From the IMG/VR virus record IMGVR_UViG_3300034112_001564, positions 1 through 64,000 of that record: a DNA stretch of 64,000 nt; one strand, written 5' to 3'. The notes below the pieces were generated by a model, which ran no database searches, had not been told where the DNA came from, and was given only the letters and a program-made list of their open reading frames with translations. The position numbers and the translations under genes were made by a program. Positions 20,542 to 28,583 of the stretch are shown here, one piece after another (the stretch's first letter is position 1; every line of letters starts with the position of its first letter). Source of the stretch: a virus.

Positions 20542-20987
20542 GCCCAGATGACCTCGATTTCTACGACTGCCGTCTCCGGCGGGCTCCACAGCATCGGCCG
20601 GTCAAGGCTCGTGATGTCGACGGAGTCGACGTAGCTAGAAACCGTGATCGACACCGGCCGCTTGCCGGCGACCATCGGCTCGACCGTGCTATTCAGGTTG
20701 TCTGCCGACGGCGTCTGCCCTTCGATGTACCGATAGGTCACTTGAAACCTGTCGTGGTCGCCGACTGAGAGCATCCGCGAGTAGTGGACAACGTCGCATT
20801 CCTTGAGCTTCTCCATGACCATGTCCTGCGCGGACTTGGCGGAGTAGGTCGGCGTAGGCGTCTCAAGAGCCGGAGGTTGAACAGGCAGAGCCTGCTCAAC
20901 CTCCTGGCCCGACGGCATCCTCACGCCAGCCGCGAGGGCCGCGCCGAATGCCGAGAACGCTTTGAGGAAGTCTCTGCGGAGCATCAC
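20538..20987 (-). CDS. Exported protein with twin-arginine-type signal (149 aa)
   Basis: The N terminus MMLRRDFLKAFSAFGAALAAG contains RRDFLK followed by a hydrophobic stretch, the hallmark of a Tat signal peptide, which usually exports folded or cofactor-bearing proteins. The mature part is strand-rich (VSITVSSYVDSVDITSL) with one Cys and no known fold. A Tat-exported phage protein is rare; a chance RR before a Sec-type signal is the alternative. Confidence 0.65.
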   Translation of the reverse strand: MMLRRDFLKAFSAFGAALAAGVRMPSGQEVEQALPVQPPALETPTPTYSAKSAQDMVMEKLKECDVVHYSRMLSVGDHDRFQVTYRYIEGQTPSADNLNSTVEPMVAGKRPVSITVSSYVDSVDITSLDRPMLWSPPETAVVEIEVIWA

Positions 20988-21226
20988 TCACCGTTGAACC
21001 ACTGTAGCCACGTTCGCGCCGGCTTCTTGAGCTGCTCGACATCGAACAGCAAGGCGGCCCACGACTTCTCCAGAGCCTCGACGCGGGCAGTCAGGGCGGC
21101 GATTCCCCTGGTAGCGACCACCACCATGCGATCAGTCGACTCGCCCTCCTCGCGGAGATCGTGAACCGTCTTCGCGATGTCGGCGAGCGACTTCTCGACG
21201 CTGAAAACTGGCTTTTTCTTGCTCAT
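20984..21226 (-). CDS. Coiled-coil protein (80 aa)
   Basis: The product starts MSKKKPVFSV. Residues 11-70 show heptad-like spacing (IAALTARVEALEKSWAALL), so a coiled coil is likely. It overlaps the DpdA-like gene by ATGA and the Tat-signal gene by a few bases. No enzymatic motif. Confidence 0.6.
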   Translation of the reverse strand: MSKKKPVFSVEKSLADIAKTVHDLREEGESTDRMVVVATRGIAALTARVEALEKSWAALLFDVEQLKKPARTWLQWFNGE

Positions 21227-21900
21227 GCGACCTCCTCAAACATGGTCTTCTGGGTGTCATCGACGATCATGCGGTTATCACGCTGATACCGCTTCACAAT
21301 GATTTCCAACGCCTCTCCGTAGGTCAGCCAAGGCAAATCCCGTCGAACCTTGAATGCGTCGCGCCACCAGTTGGTGCTGTCGACGCTGTCAAGACGCCGC
21401 ACCTTTGTGTAAGCACGCAAGGCCCAGCCGTGGATGTGCATGTCCTCGGGGATGTTGTCGCATGCCCAGCGAACGAACCGCTCCTTGCCCTCGCGGGGAG
21501 GCACAAGGCCGATTCCGATCCAGTTACCTCGCTCGCGGGCTATGGCGACTAAGTCCTTCAGAAGTTCCGGCGGGTCAGAGTCGTGAATAGTAGGGAATCC
21601 GTTGGGCATCGCCTCATAGTTGCGGAGGCTCTGTCGCCAGTCGCCCGCGATGTCGTCAAGCCCTGCGACCGCGTCGGCGTGTCCGTCCCAGCGGAGCGAC
21701 CAGTCGGCATACGCCGCGATGTCGATCTTCTGACCGGAGTTCAATACAGAGTACGCGCCGCTGTCGATCAGCAGCCGCCTAAAGGCGTGCTGGTACTTAT
21801 CCAGAAATGGGTCGTACAAGCCGAACGACAGTAGCACTGGCATGCCCTTCACATGCTCTGCCTGCTGCTGGTTGCCGGGGCTGGCGAGATAGACGGTCAT
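21223..21900 (-). CDS. TGT/DpdA-like 7-deazaguanine transglycosylase (225 aa)
   Basis: LLIDSGAYSVL (Asp46-Ser47-Gly48-Ala49) matches the DSGG/DSGA motif of tRNA-guanine transglycosylases and phage DpdA enzymes. HIHGWALRAYTKV (155-167) and DSVDSTNWW (171-179) sit where the second catalytic Asp belongs. The protein is short, about the size of compact phage forms. With QueE and QueD just upstream in the operon it most plausibly inserts a 7-deazaguanine derivative into phage DNA, protecting it from restriction. Acting on tRNA is the alternative. Confidence 0.75.
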   Translation of the reverse strand: MTVYLASPGNQQQAEHVKGMPVLLSFGLYDPFLDKYQHAFRRLLIDSGAYSVLNSGQKIDIAAYADWSLRWDGHADAVAGLDDIAGDWRQSLRNYEAMPNGFPTIHDSDPPELLKDLVAIARERGNWIGIGLVPPREGKERFVRWACDNIPEDMHIHGWALRAYTKVRRLDSVDSTNWWRDAFKVRRDLPWLTYGEALEIIVKRYQRDNRMIVDDTQKTMFEEVA

Positions 21901-22103
21901 GTGATTGCCCTTGCGGCTCTTGCCAGATACCTGAGTTGATTTCGGGCGTGCATCGCACGGCATCTCGGGTCGCGGTAGCGCGCGGCCATGTATTCTCGGT
22001 GAGCTGCCCATTGCTCTGGAGTGCAATCCGACTTCTTGCGGCGAATGCACTTGGGAGCAACGCCGCCACTGCGGATCAAGGCAACACGATCATCGAAGGT
22101 CAT
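21897..22103 (-). CDS. Hypothetical basic protein (68 aa)
   Basis: A basic 68-aa protein (MTFDDRVALI) with two cysteines and an Arg/Tyr-rich C terminus (REYMAARYRDPRCRAMHARN). The pattern recalls small HNH-adjacent zinc proteins but no zinc site is complete. It is coupled by ATGA to the genes on both sides within the 7-deazaguanine cluster. Confidence 0.6.
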   Translation of the reverse strand: MTFDDRVALIRSGGVAPKCIRRKKSDCTPEQWAAHREYMAARYRDPRCRAMHARNQLRYLARAARAIT

Positions 22104-22510
22104 GTGCTGTTCCTCGCCATCACGTCGAAGTTCATCAGGAACACAACGGCGGCCTCAAGCGAGTCAAGGATCGCGTGTGTGTGAACCATGAGCCACGGGC
22201 TTGGTGCTGACGCATCGGAGAACGCGACGACGCCTTTGCCGCTGTCCCACGCCCGAACCACCTCCATAGCAGTCCCCCAAGACGGCCGCGAAGCATTGAC
22301 AAGGACAAAGTTGCAAGCGGCGATCGCGTGGAGGTCTGCTGAGACCAACTCCCTGGCGGCTGAGGCTTCCCGCCCCCTCAAGTCCCAGTCCATCGGATCA
22401 AATATGTCGAACTGGCCGCTGCTGAGGAGCTGCCGCGCCCTTGCACGCCAAGCCATGCACTCGTCGTCGGAGCACCCGTTTATGGGGCCAGCGAGGTATA
22501 CAGCCTTCAT
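22100..22510 (-). CDS. Nucleoside 2-deoxyribosyltransferase-like protein (136 aa)
   Basis: MKAVYLAGPINGCSDDE matches the N-terminal strand and loop of nucleoside 2-deoxyribosyltransferases and related DNPH1-like hydrolases. GTAMEVVRAWDSGKGVVAFS (about residues 87-106) supplies the catalytic Glu and base pocket. In a Que/DpdA operon it may cleave or exchange the base of a deoxynucleotide to supply or clear precursors. A second, HNH-fused member lies at 27658-28542. Confidence 0.8.
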   Translation of the reverse strand: MKAVYLAGPINGCSDDECMAWRARARQLLSSGQFDIFDPMDWDLRGREASAARELVSADLHAIAACNFVLVNASRPSWGTAMEVVRAWDSGKGVVAFSDASAPSPWLMVHTHAILDSLEAAVVFLMNFDVMARNST

Positions 22511-23091
22511 GGCATCCCCCACGACTTGTGAGACTGTGCGCACAGCGTGTAATCGCGGTGCGTCTTGACCCATTCGACGCAGGCGGCGAGTGACTCTCGG
22601 CTCCCAGCCATAGGCTGGACGTAGCGATAGCCGAAGTCGGTGCCTGACAAGTCAAAATCTTCCAGCGCCATTTCGTTCAGGCCGGGCACGAGCTTTAGCT
22701 CCGCGCCCATCCGCTGCTCAAAACGCGCGGTGTGCGGCGAAACGGAAACCCACCACCAGTGGCCTTCCACTTTTCTCACGCCGCTCGTGGCGATGCACGG
22801 CTTGAAGTCCGCAGACCACAGAGCGAGATTGAGGGCGGAAAGGTCTTGGTCTGTCGGCTCGCCGCCAGTCACCCAGACGTACTTCGCTCGGCCGTTCTCA
22901 GCCCGGAGGCGAACGCACTCGTCGACAACCTCGGCGACCGTCGCCTCGCGAGCGAACGTGTAGTTCGTGTCGCATGTCGGGCAGCCGACGCTGCAACCGG
23001 AAAGACGTATGAAAACCATAGGCTCGCCGACGAAGTGCCCCTCGCCCTGGATCGTCCAATACACGCCCTGGCTGGCTAGCGTGAGTCTCAT
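22507..23091 (-). CDS. queE: 7-carboxy-7-deazaguanine synthase QueE-like (194 aa)
   Basis: WTIQGEG (residues 12-18), GEPMVFIRLSGC and the radical SAM cluster CxxxCxxC (Cys33, Cys37, Cys40) are diagnostic for QueE, and VWVTGGEPTDQD gives the SAM-binding GGEP. The 194-aa length is normal. It converts carboxytetrahydropterin to 7-carboxy-7-deazaguanine, the precursor of preQ0. The start overlaps the QueD stop by ATGA. QueC and FolE homologues were not seen in the window. Confidence 0.9.
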   Translation of the reverse strand: MRLTLASQGVYWTIQGEGHFVGEPMVFIRLSGCSVGCPTCDTNYTFAREATVAEVVDECVRLRAENGRAKYVWVTGGEPTDQDLSALNLALWSADFKPCIATSGVRKVEGHWWWVSVSPHTARFEQRMGAELKLVPGLNEMALEDFDLSGTDFGYRYVQPMAGSRESLAACVEWVKTHRDYTLCAQSHKSWGMP

Positions 23092-23483
23092 GGCGTCACC
23101 GTCACCGAGGATGTGTCGGTCTCGTGCAGGACGAGGCTCACGACGTTGAGGCCGGCGGCGACGAGCCGCTCCGCGAGATGCTGCGCCATGTTCTCGCACG
23201 ACGTTTGAAACGGCACTTCGTAGACCTTTCCGCAGGCACCGCTGGCGATAAGCGCCGGCTTGGCCGGGTCTTTGCTGTACAAAAGAAGCGAGTGATCTAG
23301 TTCTGCGACCACCGTCATTGCCGCATCCTCGAGCGAGGCGAATGGGATGGTGACGCTGCCGGCCTTGTCGTGACGGACTGAAATGTCCACGCCGTAGCGA
23401 TGGCCGTGGATGTTCTCGCACTTTCCGCAAATCTCAGGATTGCGGTGCGCGGCGTAGAAATGAAGCTTCTTTGTGACAATCAC
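23088..23483 (-). CDS. queD: 6-carboxytetrahydropterin synthase QueD-like (131 aa)
   Basis: The zinc histidines appear in YAAH (His13) and HGHRYG (His26, His28), with the catalytic Cys22 in CENIHGH, all in the order of QueD/PTPS enzymes. ELDHSLLL and LHETDTSSV complete the fold. It makes 6-carboxytetrahydropterin from dihydroneopterin triphosphate for QueE. It lies directly after csrA-like and before queE-like in the operon. Confidence 0.9.
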   Translation of the reverse strand: MIVTKKLHFYAAHRNPEICGKCENIHGHRYGVDISVRHDKAGSVTIPFASLEDAAMTVVAELDHSLLLYSKDPAKPALIASGACGKVYEVPFQTSCENMAQHLAERLVAAGLNVVSLVLHETDTSSVTVTP

Positions 23484-23662
23484 GTCGCAGGCTCCTTCGA
23501 CGGTGCTCGGTAGATCAGCTCGTCCCGCACGATCTTGATGTGCTTGGGGGCGTTGATCACGAGCCTGACCGTCTTCCCGACGACCGACTCAACCGTGATC
23601 TCGATATGCGGCCGGTCCAGAATGAGCTTCTGGCCGGGGCGCCGCGTGAGACAAAGAGCCAT
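23480..23662 (-). CDS. csrA: CsrA/RsmA-type RNA-binding regulator (60 aa)
   Basis: MALCLTRRPGQKLIL, IEITVESVVGKTVRLVI and NAPKHIKIVRDELIY align along the whole CsrA beta-barrel, and the key C-terminal Arg-Asp-Glu is present. The start at 23662 has an AGGA-type site and is internal to a longer open frame. Host CsrA blocks or stabilises mRNAs at GGA motifs near ribosome sites, so a phage copy could redirect host carbon flow or control phage messages. Phage-borne CsrA is uncommon. Confidence 0.9.
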   Translation of the reverse strand: MALCLTRRPGQKLILDRPHIEITVESVVGKTVRLVINAPKHIKIVRDELIYRAPSKEPAT

Positions 23663-23696
23663 TTCAGGAGTCCTTTCCGATGTGTGCGGCAGTAGC

Positions 23697-24173
23697 TTAA
23701 CGAGACCCAACTGTCCTGTCCAGATGTTTTTTGCACGCCTCCTTCACCATCTGCCGAGGGTGGCTCTCGGCAGCCCACTTCAGGTAGTCCAAGCCTCGCG
23801 GCTGCTTCTCTACCTCGTCAAGTGTCAGGCCGGCGAACCGGCCGTCTCGCAGGACGAACTCCTGCCCTCGAGGCTTGAGATGCCCCTTGATGGCCTTCAC
23901 CCACTGGCCGGTGCCGCAGAACGCGCACGAGAGATACCACTCGCCATGCTCCTCGTGCAGGATGTCGTGGGATTGGGTGTTGCAGGCTGCGTCAGCGCAG
24001 TCGTAAGTGTGGTCGATCATGCCGATGGGCAGGATCGCCCTCTGCGGCCTTGAATCCGCTTTATAGATCGGAGTCTCTTGGATGACCTGCACCGCATCCG
24101 CCTGCGCGCGAGAAGGCCGCTTCTTGGAGGATCGAGTCGGCTCGTCGGGGGTTATGTCGAAAAGCGTGTCCAT
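23697..24173 (-). CDS. ExoX C-terminal-like domain protein (158 aa)
   Basis: The start ATG overlaps the helicase stop as TGATG. Two CxxC-like pairs occur (CADAACN near residue 60 and CAFCG near 80). VLRDGRFAGLTLDEVEKQPRGLDYLKW (about 112-138) resembles the C-terminal module of exodeoxyribonuclease X and DUF3820-type proteins, which bind DNA ends. No catalytic exonuclease motifs are visible, so it is probably a helicase partner. Confidence 0.6.
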   Translation of the reverse strand: MDTLFDITPDEPTRSSKKRPSRAQADAVQVIQETPIYKADSRPQRAILPIGMIDHTYDCADAACNTQSHDILHEEHGEWYLSCAFCGTGQWVKAIKGHLKPRGQEFVLRDGRFAGLTLDEVEKQPRGLDYLKWAAESHPRQMVKEACKKHLDRTVGSR

Positions 24174-25825
24174 CAGCGTGGCAACTCCATTGCGTAAGGT
24201 TCGTCCGACTCGCACACAATCAGCCGCTCTTTGGCTCGAGTAACGCCGACATACTCGATCCGGCACTCCTCGTCGTGGCAGCGTGGGTCCAGCTCTCGCT
24301 CCTGCTCGACCCGCGCGGCCGTCTCGGTCGCCAGGATTACGTCTTGGGCCTCCATCCCCTTGGCCCCGTGGATCGTCGATAGCCTCACGTTCGGCTTGGT
24401 GGCGACCTCCGGCCCATGCCGCTTGGCAGAGTCGTACCACTTCTTCCCGCCGTCAAGCAGGCTAGCCCAGCCCCCAGACCGGATCATATCGACCAGGGAC
24501 TCCGTAGCCCCGCCGACACTGACGATCTCGTCGGCCGGCAGGAAGTCGACATCGTCCCGCCGGCCGCTTGACCACGCAGTCTTCTCGCCACGACGCAGGA
24601 AAATGGCGTCGCCAGTAGCCTTTACGGGCGTCAGTTCGATTGCCGCCTTCCACTCATGGCCGCCGATGTCCTGGCCGTGCTGGAGCTTCCAGTAGGCGTT
24701 GAATGCGACGAGCGCCTTGGTGTCATCCTTCTCGTTGATGCCGGCATGCGGGATTCGGCGGGACTCGAGCACCTCGGAGAACTTCGCCAGCGAGAAGTTG
24801 CAGCGTGCTAGTACCAGTGTCGTGCGGCTGCCGTCGATCTGGCACAAGGCCCGCTCGACAGACGCCTCTCGAATCACGCACCCGTCGTGAGAGGCTGGGG
24901 CGATCTTCCTGTCGAAGTAACCCTTGTGCATCCGCTTCAGGCACCGTTCGCCAAGCTCCATGACGGCCTTCGGGCAACGCCACGACTGAGGCATCGTCCG
25001 CTCCTTGTTGACGCTCCACGACAGGAAGTTGTTGTAGTCCGCCCCGCCAAACCCAAAGACCGACTGGAAGGGGTCTGCGGCCAGATACGCCCACTTCACG
25101 CCTGGGGCGTAGGCCAGCCGCCGGCAGACGCGGTCTACCAGAGCCGAGGCGTCCTGGGCTTCGTCGAATATCCACGCCCGCACGCCCGCGGGCGTGTCCC
25201 CGGCGGGATCGACCTCCTCCGGCCCCTCCAGCTCGAACCGGACGCCGCAGTACCGCCCCAGGAGGTCGACGAAGTCCATTTTCCCGTCGATCCTCTTGGC
25301 TTCCTCGTACTTCCTGACGAAATGCCTCACCGTGGTGATAGGAGGCACCTCTAAGCCCGCGTGAGACTTTTCGGCATGAACGGACGCCAGGGGCACGATC
25401 CGGTTCCTAGCGATGTCCCAGAGCGTCAGAGAGGCAGCCGCCTCGGAGTCGCCGACGCACGCCGAATACCCGCTGTCGGCTACCTTCTTCCACGAGACAG
25501 AGACCCGCAGGCGGTCGGCGACCCACTTCGACGCCTTGTTGTCGCCGGCCAGCATCGCATCCGGCTTGACCTCTAGCATCTTGTGGCAGGTCGAATGCAC
25601 CGTCCTGAACCAGCCATGCCTGTCCAGCAGGCTGTGGTGGCAGTCGAACGCCGCCGCAGCCCGGTTCACCATCTCCTCGCGTGCCGCGGTCGTGAAGCTC
25701 GCAAACCCGATTGCTGCCGGCGAGTCGCCGATCTCGCCGAGTACGCTCTTCATGATCCCCAGCAGTTCCGTCGTCTTGCCAGTTCCTGCCCCGCCGATCA
25801 GCCGCGCGACCTGTGTTTCGCTCAT
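24173..25825 (-). CDS. UvrD/PcrA-like superfamily 1 helicase (550 aa)
   Basis: Walker A is GGAGTGKTT (residues 11-19). Motif II is WIFDEAQDAS, and STIHGAKGMEAQDV and YVGVTRAKERLIV are motifs V and VI of UvrD-family helicases. The 550-aa length lacks most of the accessory 2B region, as in phage forms. It likely unwinds DNA in replication or recombination. AAGGA lies 10 bases before the ATG, in a true intergenic gap with a recurrent GCTACTG motif. Confidence 0.9.
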   Translation of the reverse strand: MSETQVARLIGGAGTGKTTELLGIMKSVLGEIGDSPAAIGFASFTTAAREEMVNRAAAAFDCHHSLLDRHGWFRTVHSTCHKMLEVKPDAMLAGDNKASKWVADRLRVSVSWKKVADSGYSACVGDSEAAASLTLWDIARNRIVPLASVHAEKSHAGLEVPPITTVRHFVRKYEEAKRIDGKMDFVDLLGRYCGVRFELEGPEEVDPAGDTPAGVRAWIFDEAQDASALVDRVCRRLAYAPGVKWAYLAADPFQSVFGFGGADYNNFLSWSVNKERTMPQSWRCPKAVMELGERCLKRMHKGYFDRKIAPASHDGCVIREASVERALCQIDGSRTTLVLARCNFSLAKFSEVLESRRIPHAGINEKDDTKALVAFNAYWKLQHGQDIGGHEWKAAIELTPVKATGDAIFLRRGEKTAWSSGRRDDVDFLPADEIVSVGGATESLVDMIRSGGWASLLDGGKKWYDSAKRHGPEVATKPNVRLSTIHGAKGMEAQDVILATETAARVEQERELDPRCHDEECRIEYVGVTRAKERLIVCESDEPYAMELPR

Positions 25826-25903
25826 TGGACCGCTTTTCCTTTCTGGGTGTTTTGTGGGCCGGTTTTCGGTCCACCGTAAAGTCTTATCCAGTAGCCACTT
25901 AGG
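25826..25903 (-). promoter_or_regulatory. Gap with GCTACTGGATAAGAC motif upstream of the helicase
   Basis: This 78-base gap carries, on the minus strand, GTGACC then GGCTACTGGATAAGACTTTA. A closely related GAAGCTACCGAATAAGACTTTA occurs at about 59940-59960, and related GCTACTA words occur at 47113 and 49668. It may hold a promoter or operator; hexamer spacing is not good enough to call one. Confidence 0.3.
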
Positions 25904-27661
25904 TCACGTTGGCCCACAAACCAGCGTTCCCGCGCTCATAATTGGTTTTTCCAAATCAATTTGGCCCCTATATATAAGGGCCTTTTGGTCCGAACCTCCG
26001 TCAGGATGGGCAATGTTCTCAAGATGGGCAACATGGGCTTGTGTCCACACGACGTACCGACGCCTGACGCCTGCCTCTGTCCGCACCCGCTCTACCCGAA
26101 ACTCGTCCTCGCCGGCTGCTGCCAGCATCCGCCTCTTGAGGGCCACCATGTCGCCCTCGTTGAGCCGGACCTTCCTTGTCTTCTGGATGTCCTCGAAGAC
26201 CCGAGTCCACGAGAAGTAGAGTTCGTAGACGCCGTCGCCAGACCGCACCCAGCACGGTCTGCCAGACGGGTGAGGCATGGAGTCGTCCATATCCGGCTCC
26301 GGCTTGGCGATGTTCGACAAACCGTCCAGCAGCCACCCCGCCACGACCGCATACCGCTGCTGTTCGGCAGGCGGCCACTCCTCGTCCCGATCATCCATCA
26401 GCTTGACCTTCAGCCCGCGAACCTTGACGGTCTTCTTCTCGCCTTCCGGCTTGTAGGAGTATCCGTTCCAGATTTTCGCCCACTCCTTCGGGTTTGGGTC
26501 CGTCACGTCGATCGTGCCGGTGGCCTCGAGCACCTTGCGGGCGACGGCGATCGGGCTTGACCAGTCTGCGCTGGTCAAGGAGACGAAGACACGCATCTTC
26601 TCGTCCTCGTCATCGTCCTGAGTGGCCCCAGGCAGGGGCACTCCCAGTCGGAACTCCTTGGGGTCAGAGTGGACGACAGTCAGCCGCCACAGGCCGGGGA
26701 ACCACTCGCCGCCGCGGATTTCCAGACCGCTGGCGGTGTGGGGGCTCTTCGCCCTGGCCTCGCGAACCTTCTCGTCAGCGTCCTTGTCTGTGCTTGCGAT
26801 CTTCGTGGCCCCGGAAGCCCTGGCCTTCATGCCCCAGCGGAGCTGCCCCTGCCATATCGAAACAAGTTGGGGGTCTTTAAGAGGGTCCGCCAACTGGGTC
26901 TTGTTAAGGGCGCGGAGGATTGTCAGCACGTTCTGCTGTTCAGCCGGGTCGTGCGGGTCTCGCATCCGCATGATCTCAGATGACACCCAGGCAACGAGCG
27001 CGTCGTTGCGCTCGCCCTCGACAATGATCCGCTCGTAGATCGTGTTTTTGGTGATCTCGCCTTCGCCGCCCTCGCCTCCGCACGCGGCTATGACCGCGAG
27101 CACAAGTGCCTCCGGCATCGTTGCCAGCTCGACTTCGTCGGGCGACCGCCCCGGCTCCCACGCATACTTCTTTCCGGTGTGGTGGACGCTAGGAGGAATG
27201 ATCGACTGCGTCATCTTGCCGCCGCCGCCGAACCGCACCTCCAGGCCATCGATCTTCTTGACGCCCTTGGATATGTCAACGAGCCGCTTGTCTATCTTCC
27301 ATAGGCGATGGCCGCCTCGGGAGGAGACGAACCCTGGGGTCGGTATGCCGAGCAGGCCAAACCGCTTCGCGGTTGCGAATGACTTCTCGTCATCCCACTC
27401 GGTATCGATCACGCCGCTGGACGGCCCGAGGGGGAGCCCGATGTTCCACATCTCTCCGTCCTCGTACCACGACGCAATCGTGTCCTCGTCGGTCGTGACG
27501 TGGAGAAGCCAGTCATCATGAATCGGATGCTTCCCCGGCATTCCGCATGACTTCCCCCGGAAGCACATGCAGCCCCCGTCGTCGCGCATTCCGTAGTTCT
27601 GCACCATCGGCCAGCCTTGGTTGGCCGCGTATCCTGCTGCTGCTTTGAAAATGTCGTTCAT
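25904..27661 (-). CDS. Bifunctional primase-polymerase (prim-pol) (585 aa)
   Basis: CMCFRGKSCGMPGKHP (residues 31-46) is the zinc-knuckle entry of phage prim-pol proteins. GVIDTEWDD (Asp86, Glu88), SSRGGHRLWK (His118) and GLEVRFGGGGKM form the archaeo-eukaryotic primase active site. The C-terminal 350 residues have no visible Walker motif. It would prime and possibly extend DNA, working with the separate helicases at 24173 and 30647. The start overlaps the upstream gene by ATGA. Confidence 0.85.
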   Translation of the reverse strand: MNDIFKAAAGYAANQGWPMVQNYGMRDDGGCMCFRGKSCGMPGKHPIHDDWLLHVTTDEDTIASWYEDGEMWNIGLPLGPSSGVIDTEWDDEKSFATAKRFGLLGIPTPGFVSSRGGHRLWKIDKRLVDISKGVKKIDGLEVRFGGGGKMTQSIIPPSVHHTGKKYAWEPGRSPDEVELATMPEALVLAVIAACGGEGGEGEITKNTIYERIIVEGERNDALVAWVSSEIMRMRDPHDPAEQQNVLTILRALNKTQLADPLKDPQLVSIWQGQLRWGMKARASGATKIASTDKDADEKVREARAKSPHTASGLEIRGGEWFPGLWRLTVVHSDPKEFRLGVPLPGATQDDDEDEKMRVFVSLTSADWSSPIAVARKVLEATGTIDVTDPNPKEWAKIWNGYSYKPEGEKKTVKVRGLKVKLMDDRDEEWPPAEQQRYAVVAGWLLDGLSNIAKPEPDMDDSMPHPSGRPCWVRSGDGVYELYFSWTRVFEDIQKTRKVRLNEGDMVALKRRMLAAAGEDEFRVERVRTEAGVRRRYVVWTQAHVAHLENIAHPDGGSDQKALIYRGQIDLEKPIMSAGTLVCGPT

Positions 27662-28542
27662 ACACACGCCTCCACTTGGTTCCAGAGCTTCCCCCACGCC
27701 TCTCCCGCCGTATTCGCAAAAATTCGATTCGCAGCAAACTGCTGGCACAGCCACATTTGACGATCATCGAATTCCTTCGGACTTGCGACAACAACCGTCT
27801 TCTTCCTGGCGACGGCCATGCCGATCTCAAAGATTGTGCCGAAGCAGTCGTCCGAGCTGATCCAGGCAAACAGGAGATCGCACCTTGCGATCGCCAAGTC
27901 GATGTTCCTGTGGACAGCCGACATGGCCCGCCGACGTTCAGCATCGCTTGCCGGCACTTCCATCCCATGATTGTCAAAATCTGTCGACGTGTATGCGTGA
28001 GGCTCTCCGCATGAACAGGCAGTGCCGTGGCCGCCGCCAGCCCCGAAGTCGCACCACCAGGGGCCGACGTAATCAAGCCTCGCCCCGAATGCCGCGGCCG
28101 CCGCGCGAGGCGCTGAATCCCATCGCGTGCCGCTGTCGCTGTTCACGGCGGCGTAGTACCGATTTGAGTCATCGTTCTGATGCCCCCATCCCTCCACGAT
28201 CTCGCCGCGCCAGCCATCGCCTGTGATCTTTCCCGCAAGATAGACAGACCGAATGGGCTTTCCGCGTTCGATGAATGCCGGCGCGTAAACTCGAGGGTCG
28301 TAATTCGACTTGCCATGCGTGAACTCGTGGCAGTCCTTGCAGATAGCCTGCAAGTCCTCCAGCGGCTCGTCGTATTTTCGGGCATATGTCAGGTGGTGAA
28401 CGTGATCCATTTTGTTCACCCGACAGCGTTCACACTTGCCGCCGCTTCGCTTCCTGACCGCCTCGCGTCTGGCGCACCACTCTCTACTGCACAGATACGC
28501 CTGATACTTTTCCTTGCTGTCGCTTTCTATTTTCCAGTCCAC
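27658..28542 (-). CDS. Fusion of HNH nuclease and deoxyribosyltransferase-like domain
   Basis: The GTG at 28542 has GGAGG 7 bases upstream. Residues 37-76 form an HNH module (CERC, DHVHHLTY, CKDCHEFTHG). From about residue 98 SVYLAGKITGDGW begins a deoxyribosyltransferase-like domain with DLLFAWISSDDCFGTIFEIGMAVAR (catalytic Glu). The reading frame is continuous, so this is a true fusion of DNA cleavage with base-nucleoside chemistry. It lies between prim-pol and a hypothetical gene. Sensing or removing modified nucleotides is one possibility. Confidence 0.8.
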   Translation of the reverse strand: MDWKIESDSKEKYQAYLCSREWCARREAVRKRSGGKCERCRVNKMDHVHHLTYARKYDEPLEDLQAICKDCHEFTHGKSNYDPRVYAPAFIERGKPIRSVYLAGKITGDGWRGEIVEGWGHQNDDSNRYYAAVNSDSGTRWDSAPRAAAAAFGARLDYVGPWWCDFGAGGGHGTACSCGEPHAYTSTDFDNHGMEVPASDAERRRAMSAVHRNIDLAIARCDLLFAWISSDDCFGTIFEIGMAVARKKTVVVASPKEFDDRQMWLCQQFAANRIFANTAGEAWGKLWNQVEACV

Positions 28543-28583
28543 TGTTCGCCTCCCTGCCTTCGCTGTTGGTGTTTGGGTGTTGT

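Noticed and set aside
20984-23662. Complete bacterial Dpd restriction-modification defence cluster
   Set aside because: Only QueD, QueE and a compact transglycosylase-like gene are present; no DpdB-K-type genes were seen, so a phage self-protection role is more likely.
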